Source: Streptomyces gilvus
GTDB lineage: Bacteria; Actinomycetota; Actinomycetes; Streptomycetales; Streptomycetaceae
Direction of reading: 5' to 3'
Assembly: GCF_022513565.1 (NCBI RefSeq)
Contig: NZ_JAKWBE010000001.1
Coordinates: 124,001 to 188,000 of the forward strand
Length of the DNA: 64,000 bases
Shown: piece after piece, positions 54,691 through 63,952 of the stretch
Numbering within the stretch: position 1 is the first letter of the stretch
How the letters are laid out: each line of letters begins with the position of its first letter
Notes under the pieces: model-generated
Databases searched by the model: none
Seen by the model: the letters and a program-made list of their open reading frames with translations, nothing else
What the model was told of the DNA's origin: nothing
Program-made: the position numbers and the translations under genes

Positions 54691-55896
54691 CTAACCCTGG
54701 AACCGATACTCTTCGAGCAGTCTGCGACCGATGATCATTTTCTGGATTTCAGCGGTACCCTCACCGATCAGCAGCATCGGCGCCTCGCGGTAGAGGCGCT
54801 CGATCTCGTACTCCTTGGAGAAGCCGTAACCGCCGTGGATCCGGAAGGCGTCCTCCACGACCTCCTTGCAGTACTCCGAGGCCAGGTACTTCGCCATTCC
54901 GGCCTCGAGGTCGTTTCGTTCGCCGGAGTCCTTTTTGCGTGCGGCGTTCACCATCATCGCATGGGCGGCCTCGACCTTGGTGGCCATCTCGGCCAGCTTG
55001 AACTGGATGGCCTGGTGCTGGGCGATCGGCTTGCCGAACGTGTGCCGCTGCTGGGCGTACTGGACGCCGAGTTCGAAGGCACGCTGAGCGACGCCGCAGC
55101 CACGCGCCGCCACGTTCACCCGGCCGACCTCGACGCCGTCCATCATTTGGTAAAAACCTCGGCCGGTCTCGCCGCCGAGCACCCGGTCGGCCGGAATCCG
55201 CAGGCCGTCCATGACGAGTTCGGTCGTGTCGACGCCCTTGTACCCCATCTTGTCGATCTTCCCGGGGATGGTGAGGCCCGGACGGACCTCCCCGAAGCCG
55301 GGCTCCTTCTCGACCAGGAAGGTCGTCATCGACTTGTGGGGCGCGGTGCCCTCGGGGTGTCCTTCATCACTTCGGACGAGTACGGCGACCAGACTTGACG
55401 TTCCGCCGTTCGTCAGCCACATCTTCTGGCCGTTGAGGACGTACTCGTCGCCGTCCCTGACCGCCTTGGAGGTGATGGCGGACACGTCCGAGCCGAGGCC
55501 CGGCTCCGACATCGAGAAGGCGCCGCGGACGTCGCCGGCCGCCATGCGCGGCAGGAAGTGGTCCTTCTGCTCCTGTGTGCCGTGCTGCTTGAGCATGTAC
55601 GCCACGATGAAGTGCGTGTTGATGATGCCGGACACCGACATCCAGCCACGGGCGATCTCCTCCACGCACAGGGCGTAGGTGAGGAGCGACTCGCCCAGAC
55701 CCCCGTACTCCTCGGGGATCATCAGGCCGAACAGGCCGAGTTCCTTGAGGCCGTCGACGATCTGCTGCGGGTACTCGTCGCGGTGCTCCAGCTCGGTGGC
55801 GACCGGGATGATCTCCTTGTCCACGAAGTCGCGGACGGTGGAGAGGATCTCCTGCTGGATGTCGGTCAGACCGGCGGTCTGGGCGAGACGGGCCAT
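54691..55896 (-). CDS. Acyl-CoA dehydrogenase, probable methylsuccinyl-CoA dehydrogenase of the EMC operon
   Basis: A 401-residue FAD flavoprotein. Family blocks: EPGLGSDVSAITSKAVRDGD, WLTNGGTSSLVAVL, GKPIAQHQAIQFKLAEMATK and RIHGGYGFSKEYEIERLYRE; the catalytic base is the Glu of GEGTAEIQ. It is the fifth gene after ccr, 2 bp from the hydratase gene, so methylsuccinyl-CoA to mesaconyl-CoA is the predicted step. Proteobacterial Mcd enzymes are about 550 residues; this one is of ordinary short ACAD size, so assignment relies on context. ATG 55896 has AGGAG upstream. Confidence 0.87.
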   Translation of the reverse strand: MARLAQTAGLTDIQQEILSTVRDFVDKEIIPVATELEHRDEYPQQIVDGLKELGLFGLMIPEEYGGLGESLLTYALCVEEIARGWMSVSGIINTHFIVAYMLKQHGTQEQKDHFLPRMAAGDVRGAFSMSEPGLGSDVSAITSKAVRDGDEYVLNGQKMWLTNGGTSSLVAVLVRSDEGHPEGTAPHKSMTTFLVEKEPGFGEVRPGLTIPGKIDKMGYKGVDTTELVMDGLRIPADRVLGGETGRGFYQMMDGVEVGRVNVAARGCGVAQRAFELGVQYAQQRHTFGKPIAQHQAIQFKLAEMATKVEAAHAMMVNAARKKDSGERNDLEAGMAKYLASEYCKEVVEDAFRIHGGYGFSKEYEIERLYREAPMLLIGEGTAEIQKMIIGRRLLEEYRFQG

Positions 55897-55898
55897 GG

Positions 55899-56411
55899 CT
55901 ACTTCTCCTGCTGCTTGAGCTGGGGGCGGCCGGGCTGCTCGCCGCCGCGCTCCTTGATGTACGTCTCGGTCGGCACCATCACCTTGCGGCGGAAGACGCA
56001 GACGAGCGTGCCGTCCTGCTTGTAGCCCTTGGTCTCGACGTGCACGATGCCGCGGTCGTTCTTCGACTTGGACGGCCACTTGTCGAGCACGGTCGTCTCG
56101 CCGTAGATCGTGTCGCCGTGGAAGGTCGGCGCCACGTGCTTGAGCGACTCGATCTCCAGGTTGGCGATCGCCTTGCCGGAGATGTCCGGCACGGACATGC
56201 CGAGCAGGAGGGAGTAGACGTAGTTGCCCACGACGACGTTCTTGCCGAAGTCCGTGGTGTTCTCGGCGTAGTTGACGTCCATGTGGAGCGGGTGGTGGTT
56301 CATGGTGAGGAGACAGAACAGGTGGTCGTCGTACTCCGTGACCGTCTTGCCCGGCCAGTGCTTGTACGTCGCCCCGACCTCGAACTCCTCGTAGGTGCGT
56401 CCGAACTGCAT
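55899..56411 (-). CDS. MaoC-like hydratase, probable mesaconyl-CoA hydratase
   Basis: A 170-residue single hot-dog protein. The MaoC motif NHHPLHMDVNYA (His and Asp acid-base pair) is at about 38-49. Gene position between mcl and the acyl-CoA dehydrogenase supports hydration of mesaconyl-CoA to beta-methylmalyl-CoA. Rhodobacter Mch is about 343 residues with two hot-dog units; this is half that, and would need to dimerise. GAGGAGCCC lies upstream of ATG 56411. Confidence 0.83.
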   Translation of the reverse strand: MQFGRTYEEFEVGATYKHWPGKTVTEYDDHLFCLLTMNHHPLHMDVNYAENTTDFGKNVVVGNYVYSLLLGMSVPDISGKAIANLEIESLKHVAPTFHGDTIYGETTVLDKWPSKSKNDRGIVHVETKGYKQDGTLVCVFRRKVMVPTETYIKERGGEQPGRPQLKQQEK

Positions 56412-56426
56412 CGCGCTCAGGGCTCC

Positions 56427-57386
56427 TCAGTTGTCGGGGGTCTCGAACTTCGACGTGCGCTGCATGCCGGCCGCCCGGCCCTTGCCGGAGATGACCAGGG
56501 CCATCTTGCGGCTGGCCTCGTCGATCATCTCGTCGCCGAGCATCGCCGAGCCCTTCTTGCCGCCCGCCTCGGAGGTGTAGTAGTCGTACGCGTCCAGGAT
56601 CAGCTCGGCGTGGTCGTAGTCCTCCTGGGAGGGCGAGAAGATCTCGTTGGACGCCTCGACCTGGCCCGGGTGCAGCACCCACTTGCCGTCGAACCCGAGG
56701 GCCGCGGCCCGCTGGGCCACCTCGCGGTAGCCGTCGATGTTGCGGATCTGCAGGTAGGGGCCGTCGATCGCCTGGAGGTTGTTGGCGCGGGCGGCCATCA
56801 GGATCTTCATCAGGATGTAGTGGTAGGCGTCCGCCGGGTAGCCGGGCGGCTGCTCGCCCACGACCAGCGACTTCATGTTGATGGAGGCCATGAAGTCGGC
56901 CGGGCCGAAGATGATCGTCTCGACGCGCTGGGACGCCGTCGCGATCTCGTTGACGTTGTTCAGGCCCTGCGCGTTCTCGATCTGCGCCTCGATGCCGATC
57001 TTGCCGACCTCGAAGCCCATCGTCTTCTCGATCTGGGTCAGCAGGAGGTCGAGGGCGACGATCTGCTGGGCGTCCTGCACCTTCGGCAGCATGATGCAGT
57101 CGAGGTTCTGGCCGGCGCCCTCGACGACCGTGACGACGTCGCGGTACGTCCACTCGGTCGTCCAGTCGTTGACGCGCACGACCCTCGTCTTGCCCGTCCA
57201 GTCACCCTCGTTCAGGAACTTCACGATGGTGTGCCGCGCCTCGGGCTTGGCGAGCGGGGCGCACGCGTCCTCCAGGTCCAGGAAGACCTGGTCGGCGGGG
57301 AGACCCTGGGCCTTCTCCAGGAAGCGGGGGTTGCTGCCCGGCACGGCCAGGCAGGAGCGCCGCGGGCGGAGACGGTTGACGGTCAT
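56427..57386 (-). CDS. mcl: L-malyl-CoA / beta-methylmalyl-CoA lyase (CitE family)
   Basis: A 319-residue Mg-dependent lyase of the CitE/Mcl family, cleaving beta-methylmalyl-CoA to propionyl-CoA and glyoxylate. RSCLAVPGSNPRFLEKA, DLEDACAPLAKPEAR (Asp-Glu metal), RVNDWTTEW, GIEAQIENAQGL and IIFGPADFMAS are characteristic. ATG 57386 overlaps the meaA stop (ATGA), showing coupling. Confidence 0.91.
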   Translation of the reverse strand: MTVNRLRPRRSCLAVPGSNPRFLEKAQGLPADQVFLDLEDACAPLAKPEARHTIVKFLNEGDWTGKTRVVRVNDWTTEWTYRDVVTVVEGAGQNLDCIMLPKVQDAQQIVALDLLLTQIEKTMGFEVGKIGIEAQIENAQGLNNVNEIATASQRVETIIFGPADFMASINMKSLVVGEQPPGYPADAYHYILMKILMAARANNLQAIDGPYLQIRNIDGYREVAQRAAALGFDGKWVLHPGQVEASNEIFSPSQEDYDHAELILDAYDYYTSEAGGKKGSAMLGDEMIDEASRKMALVISGKGRAAGMQRTSKFETPDN

Positions 57387-59431
57387 GCGGGGACCTCCAG
57401 GGGGTCGAGCTTGTTCGCTTTCCGGATCTCGTCGACGATGCGGCCGATGATCCCGGTGATGTCGAAGTCCTTCGGGGTGAAGACCGCGGCCACGCCCGCG
57501 GCCCTGAGCTGCTCGGCGTCACCATGGGGGATGATCCCACCGGCGATGACGGGTATATCTGTGGCACCCGCCACACGGAGCCGCTCCAGGACGTCCGGCA
57601 CGAGCTGGGCGTGCGAGCCGGAGAGGATCGACAGGCCGACCGCGTGCACGTCCTCGGCGAGGGCCGCGTCCACGATCTGCTCGGGCGTCAGACGGATGCC
57701 CTGGTAGACGACCTCGAACCCGGCGTCGCGGGCCCGCACCGCGATCTGCTCGGCGCCGTTGGAGTGCCCGTCCAGACCGGGCTTGCCGACCAGGAAACGC
57801 AGTTTGCCGACGCCGAGCTCGCGGGCGGTGGCGTCCACGGTGCGACGCACTTCACTCAGCGCCGAGCCCTCCGCGGCGGCGACGGCCACCGGAGCGGACG
57901 ACACTCCGGTGGGCGCCCGGAACTCGCCGAACACCTCGCGCAGGGCCCCGGCCCACTCGCCGGTGGTGACCCCGGCGCGGGCGCACTCCAGGGTGGCCTC
58001 CATGAGGTTGTCCGTACCGCGCGCGGCTTCCTTCAGCTTCTCCAGCGCCTTGCACGGGCGGGGGTGGTTGAAGGGCGGCTGGTAGCGGGTGTCCCGCCAG
58101 TTCCGCAGCGACTTGACGACGCGGGCCTCGACGGCCGGGTCGACGGTCTGGATGGCCGTGTCGAGATCGGCGGTCAGGGGGTTGGGCTCGGTCGTCTCGA
58201 AGATGTTGACGCCGACGATCTTCTCCTGGCCGGACTCGATACGCGCCCGCCGCTCGGCGTGGGAGGAGACGAGCTGCGACTTGAGGTAGCCGGACTCGAC
58301 GGCGGCCATCGCGCCGCCCATCTCCTGGATCCGCTCGATCTCGGCGAGGGAGTCCTCGACCAGCTGCGCGACCTTCGCCTCGATCACCTTCGAGCCCTCG
58401 AAGATGTCCTCGTACTCCAGCAGGTCGCTCTCGTGGGCGAGCACCTGCTGGATGCGCAGCGACCACTGCTGGTCCCAGGGGCGGGGCAGGCCCAGGGCCT
58501 CGTTCCAGGCCGGCAGCTGCACGGCACGCGCGCGTGCGTCCTTCGAGAGGGTGACGGCCAGCATCTCCAGCACGATCCGCTGGACGTTGTTCTCCGGCTG
58601 CGCCTCGGTCAGACCGAGGGAGTTGACCTGGACGCCGTAGCGGAAGCGGCGCTGCTTGGGGTTCTCGATGCCGTACCGCTCGAGCGTGATCTTCTCCCAG
58701 ATCCGCCCGAACGCCCGCATCTTGCACATCTCCTCGATGAAGCGGACGCCCGCGTTCACGAAGAAGGAGATACGGGCCACGACGTCCCCGAACTTCTCGG
58801 CGGGGACCTGCCCTGAGTCGCGTACGGCATCGAGAACCGCGATCGCGGTGGACATCGCGTACGCGATCTCCTGGACCGGTGTGGCGCCCGCCTCCTGCAG
58901 GTGGTAGCTGCAGATGTTGATCGGGTTCCACTTCGGTATGTGGGAGACCGTGTACGCGATCATGTCCGTCGTCAGCCGGAGTGAGGGCCCCGGCGGGAAG
59001 ACATGGGTCCCCCGCGACAGGTATTCCTTGACGATGTCGTTCTGGGTCGTGCCCTGGAGCCGGGTGATGTCCGCACCCTGCTCCTCGGCGACGACCTGGT
59101 AGAGCGCCAGCAGCCACATGGCGGTGGCGTTGATCGTCATCGAGGTGTTCATCTGCTCCAGGGGGATGTCCTGGAACAGCCGGCGCATGTCACCGAGGTG
59201 CGCGATCGGCACGCCGACCCGGCCCACCTCGCCGCGGGCGAGGATGTGGTCGGAGTCGTAACCGGTCTGCGTCGGCAGGTCGAAGGCCACGGAGAGGCCC
59301 GTCTGCCCCTTGGCGAGGTTGCGCCGGTACAGCTCGTTGGACGCCTCGGCGGTGGAGTGCCCGGCGTACGTGCGCATGAGCCACGGCCGGTCCTTCTCCC
59401 GCGCCCCGTCGGCGCTCTGACGCTCAGTCAT
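57383..59431 (-). CDS. meaA: Ethylmalonyl-CoA mutase (MeaA), B12-dependent
   Basis: A 682-residue adenosylcobalamin mutase converting ethylmalonyl-CoA to methylsuccinyl-CoA. The N-terminal barrel has [20 protein letters not shown] and [13 protein letters not shown] (substrate CoA binding). The C-terminal cobalamin domain, about 545-670, shows the base-off signature D-x-H-x2-G ([10 protein letters not shown]), then SILSGSH and GGIIP. Both domains lie on one chain, as in MeaA/Ecm. It follows ccr by 17 bp. From memory meaA was first described in Streptomyces as a mutase for C2/fatty acid use. Confidence 0.93.
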   Translation of the reverse strand: MTERQSADGAREKDRPWLMRTYAGHSTAEASNELYRRNLAKGQTGLSVAFDLPTQTGYDSDHILARGEVGRVGVPIAHLGDMRRLFQDIPLEQMNTSMTINATAMWLLALYQVVAEEQGADITRLQGTTQNDIVKEYLSRGTHVFPPGPSLRLTTDMIAYTVSHIPKWNPINICSYHLQEAGATPVQEIAYAMSTAIAVLDAVRDSGQVPAEKFGDVVARISFFVNAGVRFIEEMCKMRAFGRIWEKITLERYGIENPKQRRFRYGVQVNSLGLTEAQPENNVQRIVLEMLAVTLSKDARARAVQLPAWNEALGLPRPWDQQWSLRIQQVLAHESDLLEYEDIFEGSKVIEAKVAQLVEDSLAEIERIQEMGGAMAAVESGYLKSQLVSSHAERRARIESGQEKIVGVNIFETTEPNPLTADLDTAIQTVDPAVEARVVKSLRNWRDTRYQPPFNHPRPCKALEKLKEAARGTDNLMEATLECARAGVTTGEWAGALREVFGEFRAPTGVSSAPVAVAAAEGSALSEVRRTVDATARELGVGKLRFLVGKPGLDGHSNGAEQIAVRARDAGFEVVYQGIRLTPEQIVDAALAEDVHAVGLSILSGSHAQLVPDVLERLRVAGATDIPVIAGGIIPHGDAEQLRAAGVAAVFTPKDFDITGIIGRIVDEIRKANKLDPLEVPA

Positions 59432-59448
59432 CTATGACCCCGGGTGTC

Positions 59449-60792
59449 TCAGATGTTGCGGAAGCGGTTGATGGCGTCGACGTGCTTGGCGCGCATCTCC
59501 TCGTCGCGCACGCCCAGGCCCTCCTCGGGGGCCAGGCACAGCACGCCGACCTTGCCCTGGTGGGCGTTGCGGTGCACGTCGTGGGCGGCCTGCCCGGTGT
59601 CCTCAAGGGAGTAGACCTTGGAGAGCGTCGGGTGGATCTTGCCCTTCGCGATGAGCCGGTTGGCCTCCCAGGCCTCGCGGTAGTTGGCGAAGTGCGAGCC
59701 GATGATCCGCTTCAGGGACATCCACAGGTAGCGGTTGTCGTACTCGTGCATGTAGCCCGAGGTCGAGGCGCAGGTGGTGATGGTGCCGCCCTTGCGGGTG
59801 ACGAAGACACTCGCGCCGAAGGTCTCGCGGCCCGGGTGCTCGAAGACGATGTCGATGTCCTCGCCGCCGGTCAGCTCGCGGATGCGCTTTCCGAAACGCT
59901 TCCACTCCTTCGGGTCCTGGGTCTGCTCGTCCTTCCAGAACCGGTAGCCCTCGGCGTTGCGGTCGATGACGTTCTCGGCGCCCATCGAACGGCAGATCTC
60001 CGCCTTCTCGGGGCTGGAGACGACACAGATCGGGTTGGCGCCGCCGGCCAGCGCGAACTGGGTGGCGTACGAGCCCAGGCCGCCGCTCGCGCCCCAGATC
60101 AGGACGTTGTCGCCCTGCTTCATGGCGGCGCCGTTGCGGGAGACCAGCTGGCGGTAGGCGGTGGAGTTGACCAGGCCCGGAGCGGCGGCCTCCTCCCAGG
60201 ACAGGTGGCCCGGCTTGGGCATCAGCTGGTTGGACTTGACCAGCGCGATCTCGGCGAGGCCGCCGAAGTTGGTCTCGAAGCCCCAGATGCGCTGCTCGGG
60301 GTCGAGCATGGTGTCGTTGTGGCCGTCGCTGGACTCCAGCTCGACCGACAGACAGTGCGCGACGACCTCGTCACCGGGCCGCCAGGCGTTGACGCCGGGG
60401 CCGGTGCGCAGGACGACGCCGGCGAGGTCGGAGCCGATGATGTGGTACGGCAGGTCGTGGCGCTTGGTGAGCTCGCTGACCTTGCCGTAGCGCTCCAGGA
60501 ACCCGAAGGTCGACAGGGGCTCGAAGATCGAGGTCCACACGGAGTTGTAGTTGACCGAGGAGGCCATCACGGCCACCAGGGCCTCGCCCGGGCCGAGTTC
60601 CGGCAGCGGAACCTCGTCCAGGTGGAGCGACTTGCGCGGGTCCTTGTCGCGGGTCTGCATGCCCGCGAACATCTCCGTCTCGTCCTTGTGCACGGTGATC
60701 GCGCGGTACGACTCGGGGAGCGGCAGGGCGGCGAAGTCGGCGGACGTCGAGTCCGGCGACTGGATCGCGTCCAGGATGTCCTTCACGGTCAC
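59449..60792 (-). CDS. ccr: Crotonyl-CoA carboxylase/reductase
   Basis: A 447-residue NADPH-dependent enoyl-thioester carboxylase/reductase making (2S)-ethylmalonyl-CoA from crotonyl-CoA and CO2. The four residues that hold CO2 in the Kitasatospora enzyme (Asn81, Phe170, Glu171, His365 there) are all present here with a two-residue offset: Asn83, Phe172, Glu173 and His367. NADPH-binding WGASGGLGSYATQF is at about 233-246. GTG 60792 is chosen with GGAGG 7 bp upstream. It leads ccr-meaA-mcl-mch-acd, and also supplies extender units for polyketides. Confidence 0.95.
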   Translation of the reverse strand: MTVKDILDAIQSPDSTSADFAALPLPESYRAITVHKDETEMFAGMQTRDKDPRKSLHLDEVPLPELGPGEALVAVMASSVNYNSVWTSIFEPLSTFGFLERYGKVSELTKRHDLPYHIIGSDLAGVVLRTGPGVNAWRPGDEVVAHCLSVELESSDGHNDTMLDPEQRIWGFETNFGGLAEIALVKSNQLMPKPGHLSWEEAAAPGLVNSTAYRQLVSRNGAAMKQGDNVLIWGASGGLGSYATQFALAGGANPICVVSSPEKAEICRSMGAENVIDRNAEGYRFWKDEQTQDPKEWKRFGKRIRELTGGEDIDIVFEHPGRETFGASVFVTRKGGTITTCASTSGYMHEYDNRYLWMSLKRIIGSHFANYREAWEANRLIAKGKIHPTLSKVYSLEDTGQAAHDVHRNAHQGKVGVLCLAPEEGLGVRDEEMRAKHVDAINRFRNI

Positions 60793-60984
60793 GGTGTTGC
60801 CTCCGGCGATGGGCGTCCTGAGGGAGGGACGCTGAGGGTTACGTCGGTGTGCTGCTGAGGGTCTCGGGAGGTGCCGTCGGTTCGGCGGTGGTGCTTCGGC
60901 AGCGCTTTGTGGCGCGGGAGGTTGCCTGTGACGCAGGCGCCGGGCACGCAGGCGGTGGGCCTGCCGGGACAGCCCGACACCATC

Positions 60985-61013
60985 AACGTATGACACCGCG
61001 TGTCAGGTGACAA
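60985..61013 (-). promoter_or_regulatory. ccr promoter with palindromic operator filling the spacer
   Basis: Minus strand: -35 TTGTCA (61013-61008), 17-bp spacer, -10 TACGTT (60990-60985). The spacer contains the perfect palindrome TGACACCGCGTGTCA (60991-61005). A bound TetR-type dimer would block RNA polymerase directly. Confidence 0.7.
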
Positions 61014-61026
61014 GGCACTGAGTGCC
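61014..61026. promoter_or_regulatory. Second palindrome next to the ccr -35
   Basis: GGCACTGAGTGCC is a perfect 5-bp inverted repeat with a 3-bp centre, directly beside the -35 hexamer. It might be a second binding site or a different regulator's site. Confidence 0.4.
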
Positions 61027-61122
61027 AGGAATGTGTTCTCAGATGAAATCTTTACGTAACAAATGAGCGATGATCGATCGAACGCGGCTTGAAATGTGTC
61101 TGAAAGGGGGGCCTGACATGCC

Positions 61123-61149
61123 AAAACGGCCACCCCGAAGGGTGGCCGT
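61123..61149 (-). terminator. Rho-independent terminator of the TetR gene
   Basis: On the minus strand ACGGCCACCC-TTCG-GGGTGGCCGT is a perfect 10-bp stem with a UUCG tetraloop, followed by TTTT. It begins 21 bp after the TetR stop, isolating ccr from read-through. Confidence 0.85.
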
Positions 61150-61170
61150 CGTCACAGTCGCCCGAGGCGC

Positions 61171-61986
61171 TCAGCGCTCCTTCAGCGCCTGCTCGATGGT
61201 CCGCATGACCTCGTCCAGAGGGGCGTCGGTGCGCGCCACGGCGACCAGGACCTCGCCCTGCGCGGAGACCGACGCGGGAGAGGAAGCCGGCTTCGGTGCC
61301 GTCGAGCGGCCCGCTCCGATGCCCGTGCCGAACGTCCTGCGCACGATCGCGAAGGCGTGGTCCAGCTGCGCCTCCACGTCGCCCTGCCCGCCGGCCCGCA
61401 GCCAGCGCCGCAGCACGTGGTTGTGGGCGGTGACCACGGCGGACGCGGCGACCTCCGCGAGCAGCGGGTCGTCGTTGGCGTCGTCGTCGTGCGCGTGCTC
61501 GTCGAAGTGGCCGAGGAGATAGCGGGTGAAGAGGCGCTCGTAGCGGGCCACCGACGCGATCTCCGCCTCGCGCAGGGTCGGCACCTCACGCGTCAGCTTG
61601 TAGCGGGCGACCGAGATCTCCGGCCGGGCCGCGTACATCCGCATGACTTCCTTGATCCCGCGGCACACCGTGTCGAGCGGGTGCTCGTGCGCCGGGGCCG
61701 CGTTGAGCACGGCCTCGGCGCGGATCAGTGTGTCGTCGTGGTCGGGGAAGATCGCCTCTTCCTTGGAGCGGAAGTGGCGGAAGAAGGTGCGGCGGGCGAC
61801 CCCGGCCGCGGCGGCGATCTCGTCGACCGTGGTCGCCTCGTACCCCTTGGTCGCGAACAACTCCATGGCCGCGGCCGCCAGTTCTCGGCGCATCTTGAGC
61901 CGCTGGGCGGCGGCACGGCTGCCTGCGGCACTTTCCGGCGCGTCGGGCGTGGCTGGTGTACGTGAGGACCTGGCGGGCTGGGACAT
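61171..61986 (-). CDS. TetR-family transcriptional regulator
   Basis: A 271-residue repressor. N-terminal HTH: RRELAAAAMELFATKGYEAT, TVDEIAAAAGVARRTFFRHF (recognition helix). The C-terminal ligand domain is acidic in the middle (DEHAHDDDANDD) and ends with a segment absent from minimal TetR proteins (Ala/Pro-rich, about 225-250). It lies 378 bp upstream of ccr in the same direction, with a palindrome in the ccr promoter, so it is the obvious candidate ccr regulator. An acyl-CoA ligand is plausible. ATG 61986 is used; ATG 62004 is an alternative. Confidence 0.9.
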   Translation of the reverse strand: MSQPARSSRTPATPDAPESAAGSRAAAQRLKMRRELAAAAMELFATKGYEATTVDEIAAAAGVARRTFFRHFRSKEEAIFPDHDDTLIRAEAVLNAAPAHEHPLDTVCRGIKEVMRMYAARPEISVARYKLTREVPTLREAEIASVARYERLFTRYLLGHFDEHAHDDDANDDPLLAEVAASAVVTAHNHVLRRWLRAGGQGDVEAQLDHAFAIVRRTFGTGIGAGRSTAPKPASSPASVSAQGEVLVAVARTDAPLDEVMRTIEQALKER

Positions 61987-62146
61987 GACCCGAACGTACT
62001 GCATGTCCGCAGCGTGCCGCGCAGGTACCGGGGTTCCCCCGCCCCGCGCGGACGGGGGGACGCCGGCTCGGGCGGGCGGGGGCCGACCGCCGGGGTCGAG
62101 CAGTCCGCCCCAGTCCGCTTCCGCTGTGAACCAGTCGCCGACGCCG

Positions 62147-63952
62147 TCAGCGGCGGGCATATTCGCGGAAGCCGCGGCCGGACTTGCGGCCGAGGCAGCC
62201 CGCGGCCACCAGGTGCTCCAGCAGCGGCGCCGGGGCCAGGCCCGGGTCGCGGAACTCGCGGTGCAGGACCTTCTCGATCGCGAGGGACACATCGAGCCCG
62301 ACGACGTCCAGCAGTTCGAAGGGCCCCATCGGATAGCCGCCGCCCAGCTTCATCGCCGCGTCGATGTCGTCCAGGGACGCGTAGTGCTCCTGGACCATCT
62401 TGATCGCGTTGTTGAGGTACGGGAACAGCAGGGCGTTCACGATGAAGCCCGCACGGTCGCCGCAGTCGACCGCGTGCTTCCTGATCCTGACGCAGACCTC
62501 GCGGACCGTGGAGTGGACGTCCTCGGCCGTCAGCACCGTGCGGACGACCTCGACCAGCTTCATCGCGGGCGCCGGGTTGAAGAAGTGCATGCCGATCACG
62601 TCCTGCGGACGCGAGGTGGCGCGGGCGCAGGCGACGACCGGCAGCGAGGAGGTCGTGGTGGCCAGCACCGCGCCAGGCTTGCAGACCTTGTCCAGCGTCT
62701 GGAACAGCTGCCGCTTGATCTCCAGGTCCTCGGCGACCGCCTCCACCGCCAGGTCGACGTCCGCGAAGGACTCGTACGAGCCGGCCGGGGTGATCCGTTC
62801 CAGCGTCTGGGCGGCCGCCTCGGCGGTCAGCCGGCCCTTGTCGACCGAGCGCGCGAGCGACTTGCCGATCCGGGCCCTGGCGGCCTGCGCCTTCTCCTCG
62901 CTGCGGGCGGCCAGGACGACGTCGTAGCCCGCCTTGGCGAACACCTCGGCGATGCCGGAGGCCATGGTGCCGGAGCCCGCGACACCGACCGCGCGGACCG
63001 GGCGGCCGGGGACACCCAGGTCGCCGGTCAGGGGCGTCAGCGCGTCGGGCACGACGGTCGCGCTGCCGGGGGCCTCGTAGGTGTAGAAGCCGCGCCCCGA
63101 CTTGCGGCCGGTCAGGCCCGCCTCGCTGAACTGCCCCAGGATCGGGGCCGGGGCGTGCAGCCGGTCGCGGGACTCGGCGTACATGGCCTCCAGGACCGTA
63201 CGGGCCGTGTCCACGCCGATCAGGTCCAGCAGGGCGAGCGGGCCCATCGGCAGACCGCAGCCCAGGCGCATCGCGGCGTCGATGTCCTCGCGGGAGGCGT
63301 ACTTGGCCTCGTACATCGCGGCGGCCTGGTTGAGGTAGCCGAACAGCAGCCCGTCGGCGACGAACCCGGGCCGGTCGCCGACCGCGACGGGCTCCTTGCC
63401 GAGGTCCAGGGCGAGGTTGGTGACGGCCGTGACGGCGGCGGGCGCGGTCAGGACCGAGGAGACGACCTCGACCAGCCTCATCGCGGGCGCCGGGTTGAAG
63501 AAGTGCAGGCCGAGCACGCGCTCCGGACGGGCCGAGTCGGCGGCCAGCCGGGTCACCGACAGGGCGTTGGTGCCGGTCGCCAGGATCGTCTCCGGTCGCA
63601 CGATGCCGTCCAGCTCACGGAAGATCTGGTGCTTGATCGCGTACGACTCCGGCGCCACCTCGATGACCAGGTCGACGTCGGCCGCCGCGCGCAGATCGGT
63701 GGAGGTGCGGACGCGGGCCAGCACGTCGGCGCGCTCCCGCTCGGTCAGCCGGCCGCGCTCCACGGCGCGGGCGGTGGCCGCCTCAAGCGCGGCGAGGGAC
63801 TTGCCGGCCGCGGCCTCGCTGATGTCGATGCCGACGACCTCGCGGCCGGCCTTGGCGAGGACCTCGGTGATACCGGTGCCCATGGTGCCGAGACCGACGA
63901 CGGCAATGGTCTTCAGCGGGGGCAGGGAAGGGTCGGACAGGGGAGTGGCCAT
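62147..63952 (-). CDS. Tandem 3-hydroxyacyl-CoA dehydrogenase (two fused units)
   Basis: A 601-residue protein made of two complete 3-hydroxybutyryl-CoA dehydrogenase units (about 10-295 and 315-600), each with its own Rossmann motif (VVGLGTMGTGITEVLAKAG and VAGSGTMASGIAEVFAKAG), catalytic His in GLHFFNPAPAMRLVEVV and GMHFFNPAPAMKLVEVV, and C-terminal G(R)KSGRGF(Y/R) ending. There is no crotonase part, unlike FadB. Likely makes or uses 3-hydroxybutyryl-CoA, the precursor of crotonyl-CoA for the ccr operon. GGAG lies before ATG 63952. The next gene is cut by the window edge. Confidence 0.92.
   Translation of the reverse strand: MATPLSDPSLPPLKTIAVVGLGTMGTGITEVLAKAGREVVGIDISEAAAGKSLAALEAATARAVERGRLTERERADVLARVRTSTDLRAAADVDLVIEVAPESYAIKHQIFRELDGIVRPETILATGTNALSVTRLAADSARPERVLGLHFFNPAPAMRLVEVVSSVLTAPAAVTAVTNLALDLGKEPVAVGDRPGFVADGLLFGYLNQAAAMYEAKYASREDIDAAMRLGCGLPMGPLALLDLIGVDTARTVLEAMYAESRDRLHAPAPILGQFSEAGLTGRKSGRGFYTYEAPGSATVVPDALTPLTGDLGVPGRPVRAVGVAGSGTMASGIAEVFAKAGYDVVLAARSEEKAQAARARIGKSLARSVDKGRLTAEAAAQTLERITPAGSYESFADVDLAVEAVAEDLEIKRQLFQTLDKVCKPGAVLATTTSSLPVVACARATSRPQDVIGMHFFNPAPAMKLVEVVRTVLTAEDVHSTVREVCVRIRKHAVDCGDRAGFIVNALLFPYLNNAIKMVQEHYASLDDIDAAMKLGGGYPMGPFELLDVVGLDVSLAIEKVLHREFRDPGLAPAPLLEHLVAAGCLGRKSGRGFREYARR

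Larger units (their letters stand above)
60793..61170. other. 378-bp ccr upstream region
   Basis: Contains the ccr promoter and operator, a long (about 185-nt) GC-rich 5' leader, a second palindrome and the TetR gene terminator. The ccr frame stays open through part of the leader, but this overlaps the promoter and is not coding. I looked for cobalamin-riboswitch B12-box features and saw none convincing. Confidence 0.6.

Noticed and set aside
60793..60984. Cobalamin riboswitch in the ccr leader, suggested by the B12-dependent meaA downstream
   Set aside because: No convincing B12-box sequence was seen; the leader's inverted repeats look generic for high GC.
60793..60996. N-terminal extension of ccr by 68 codons from an ATG at 60996
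   Set aside because: It overlaps the promoter -10 and operator, lacks a ribosome-binding site, and known Ccr proteins begin at the GTG 60792 position; the conserved-residue offset fits that start.
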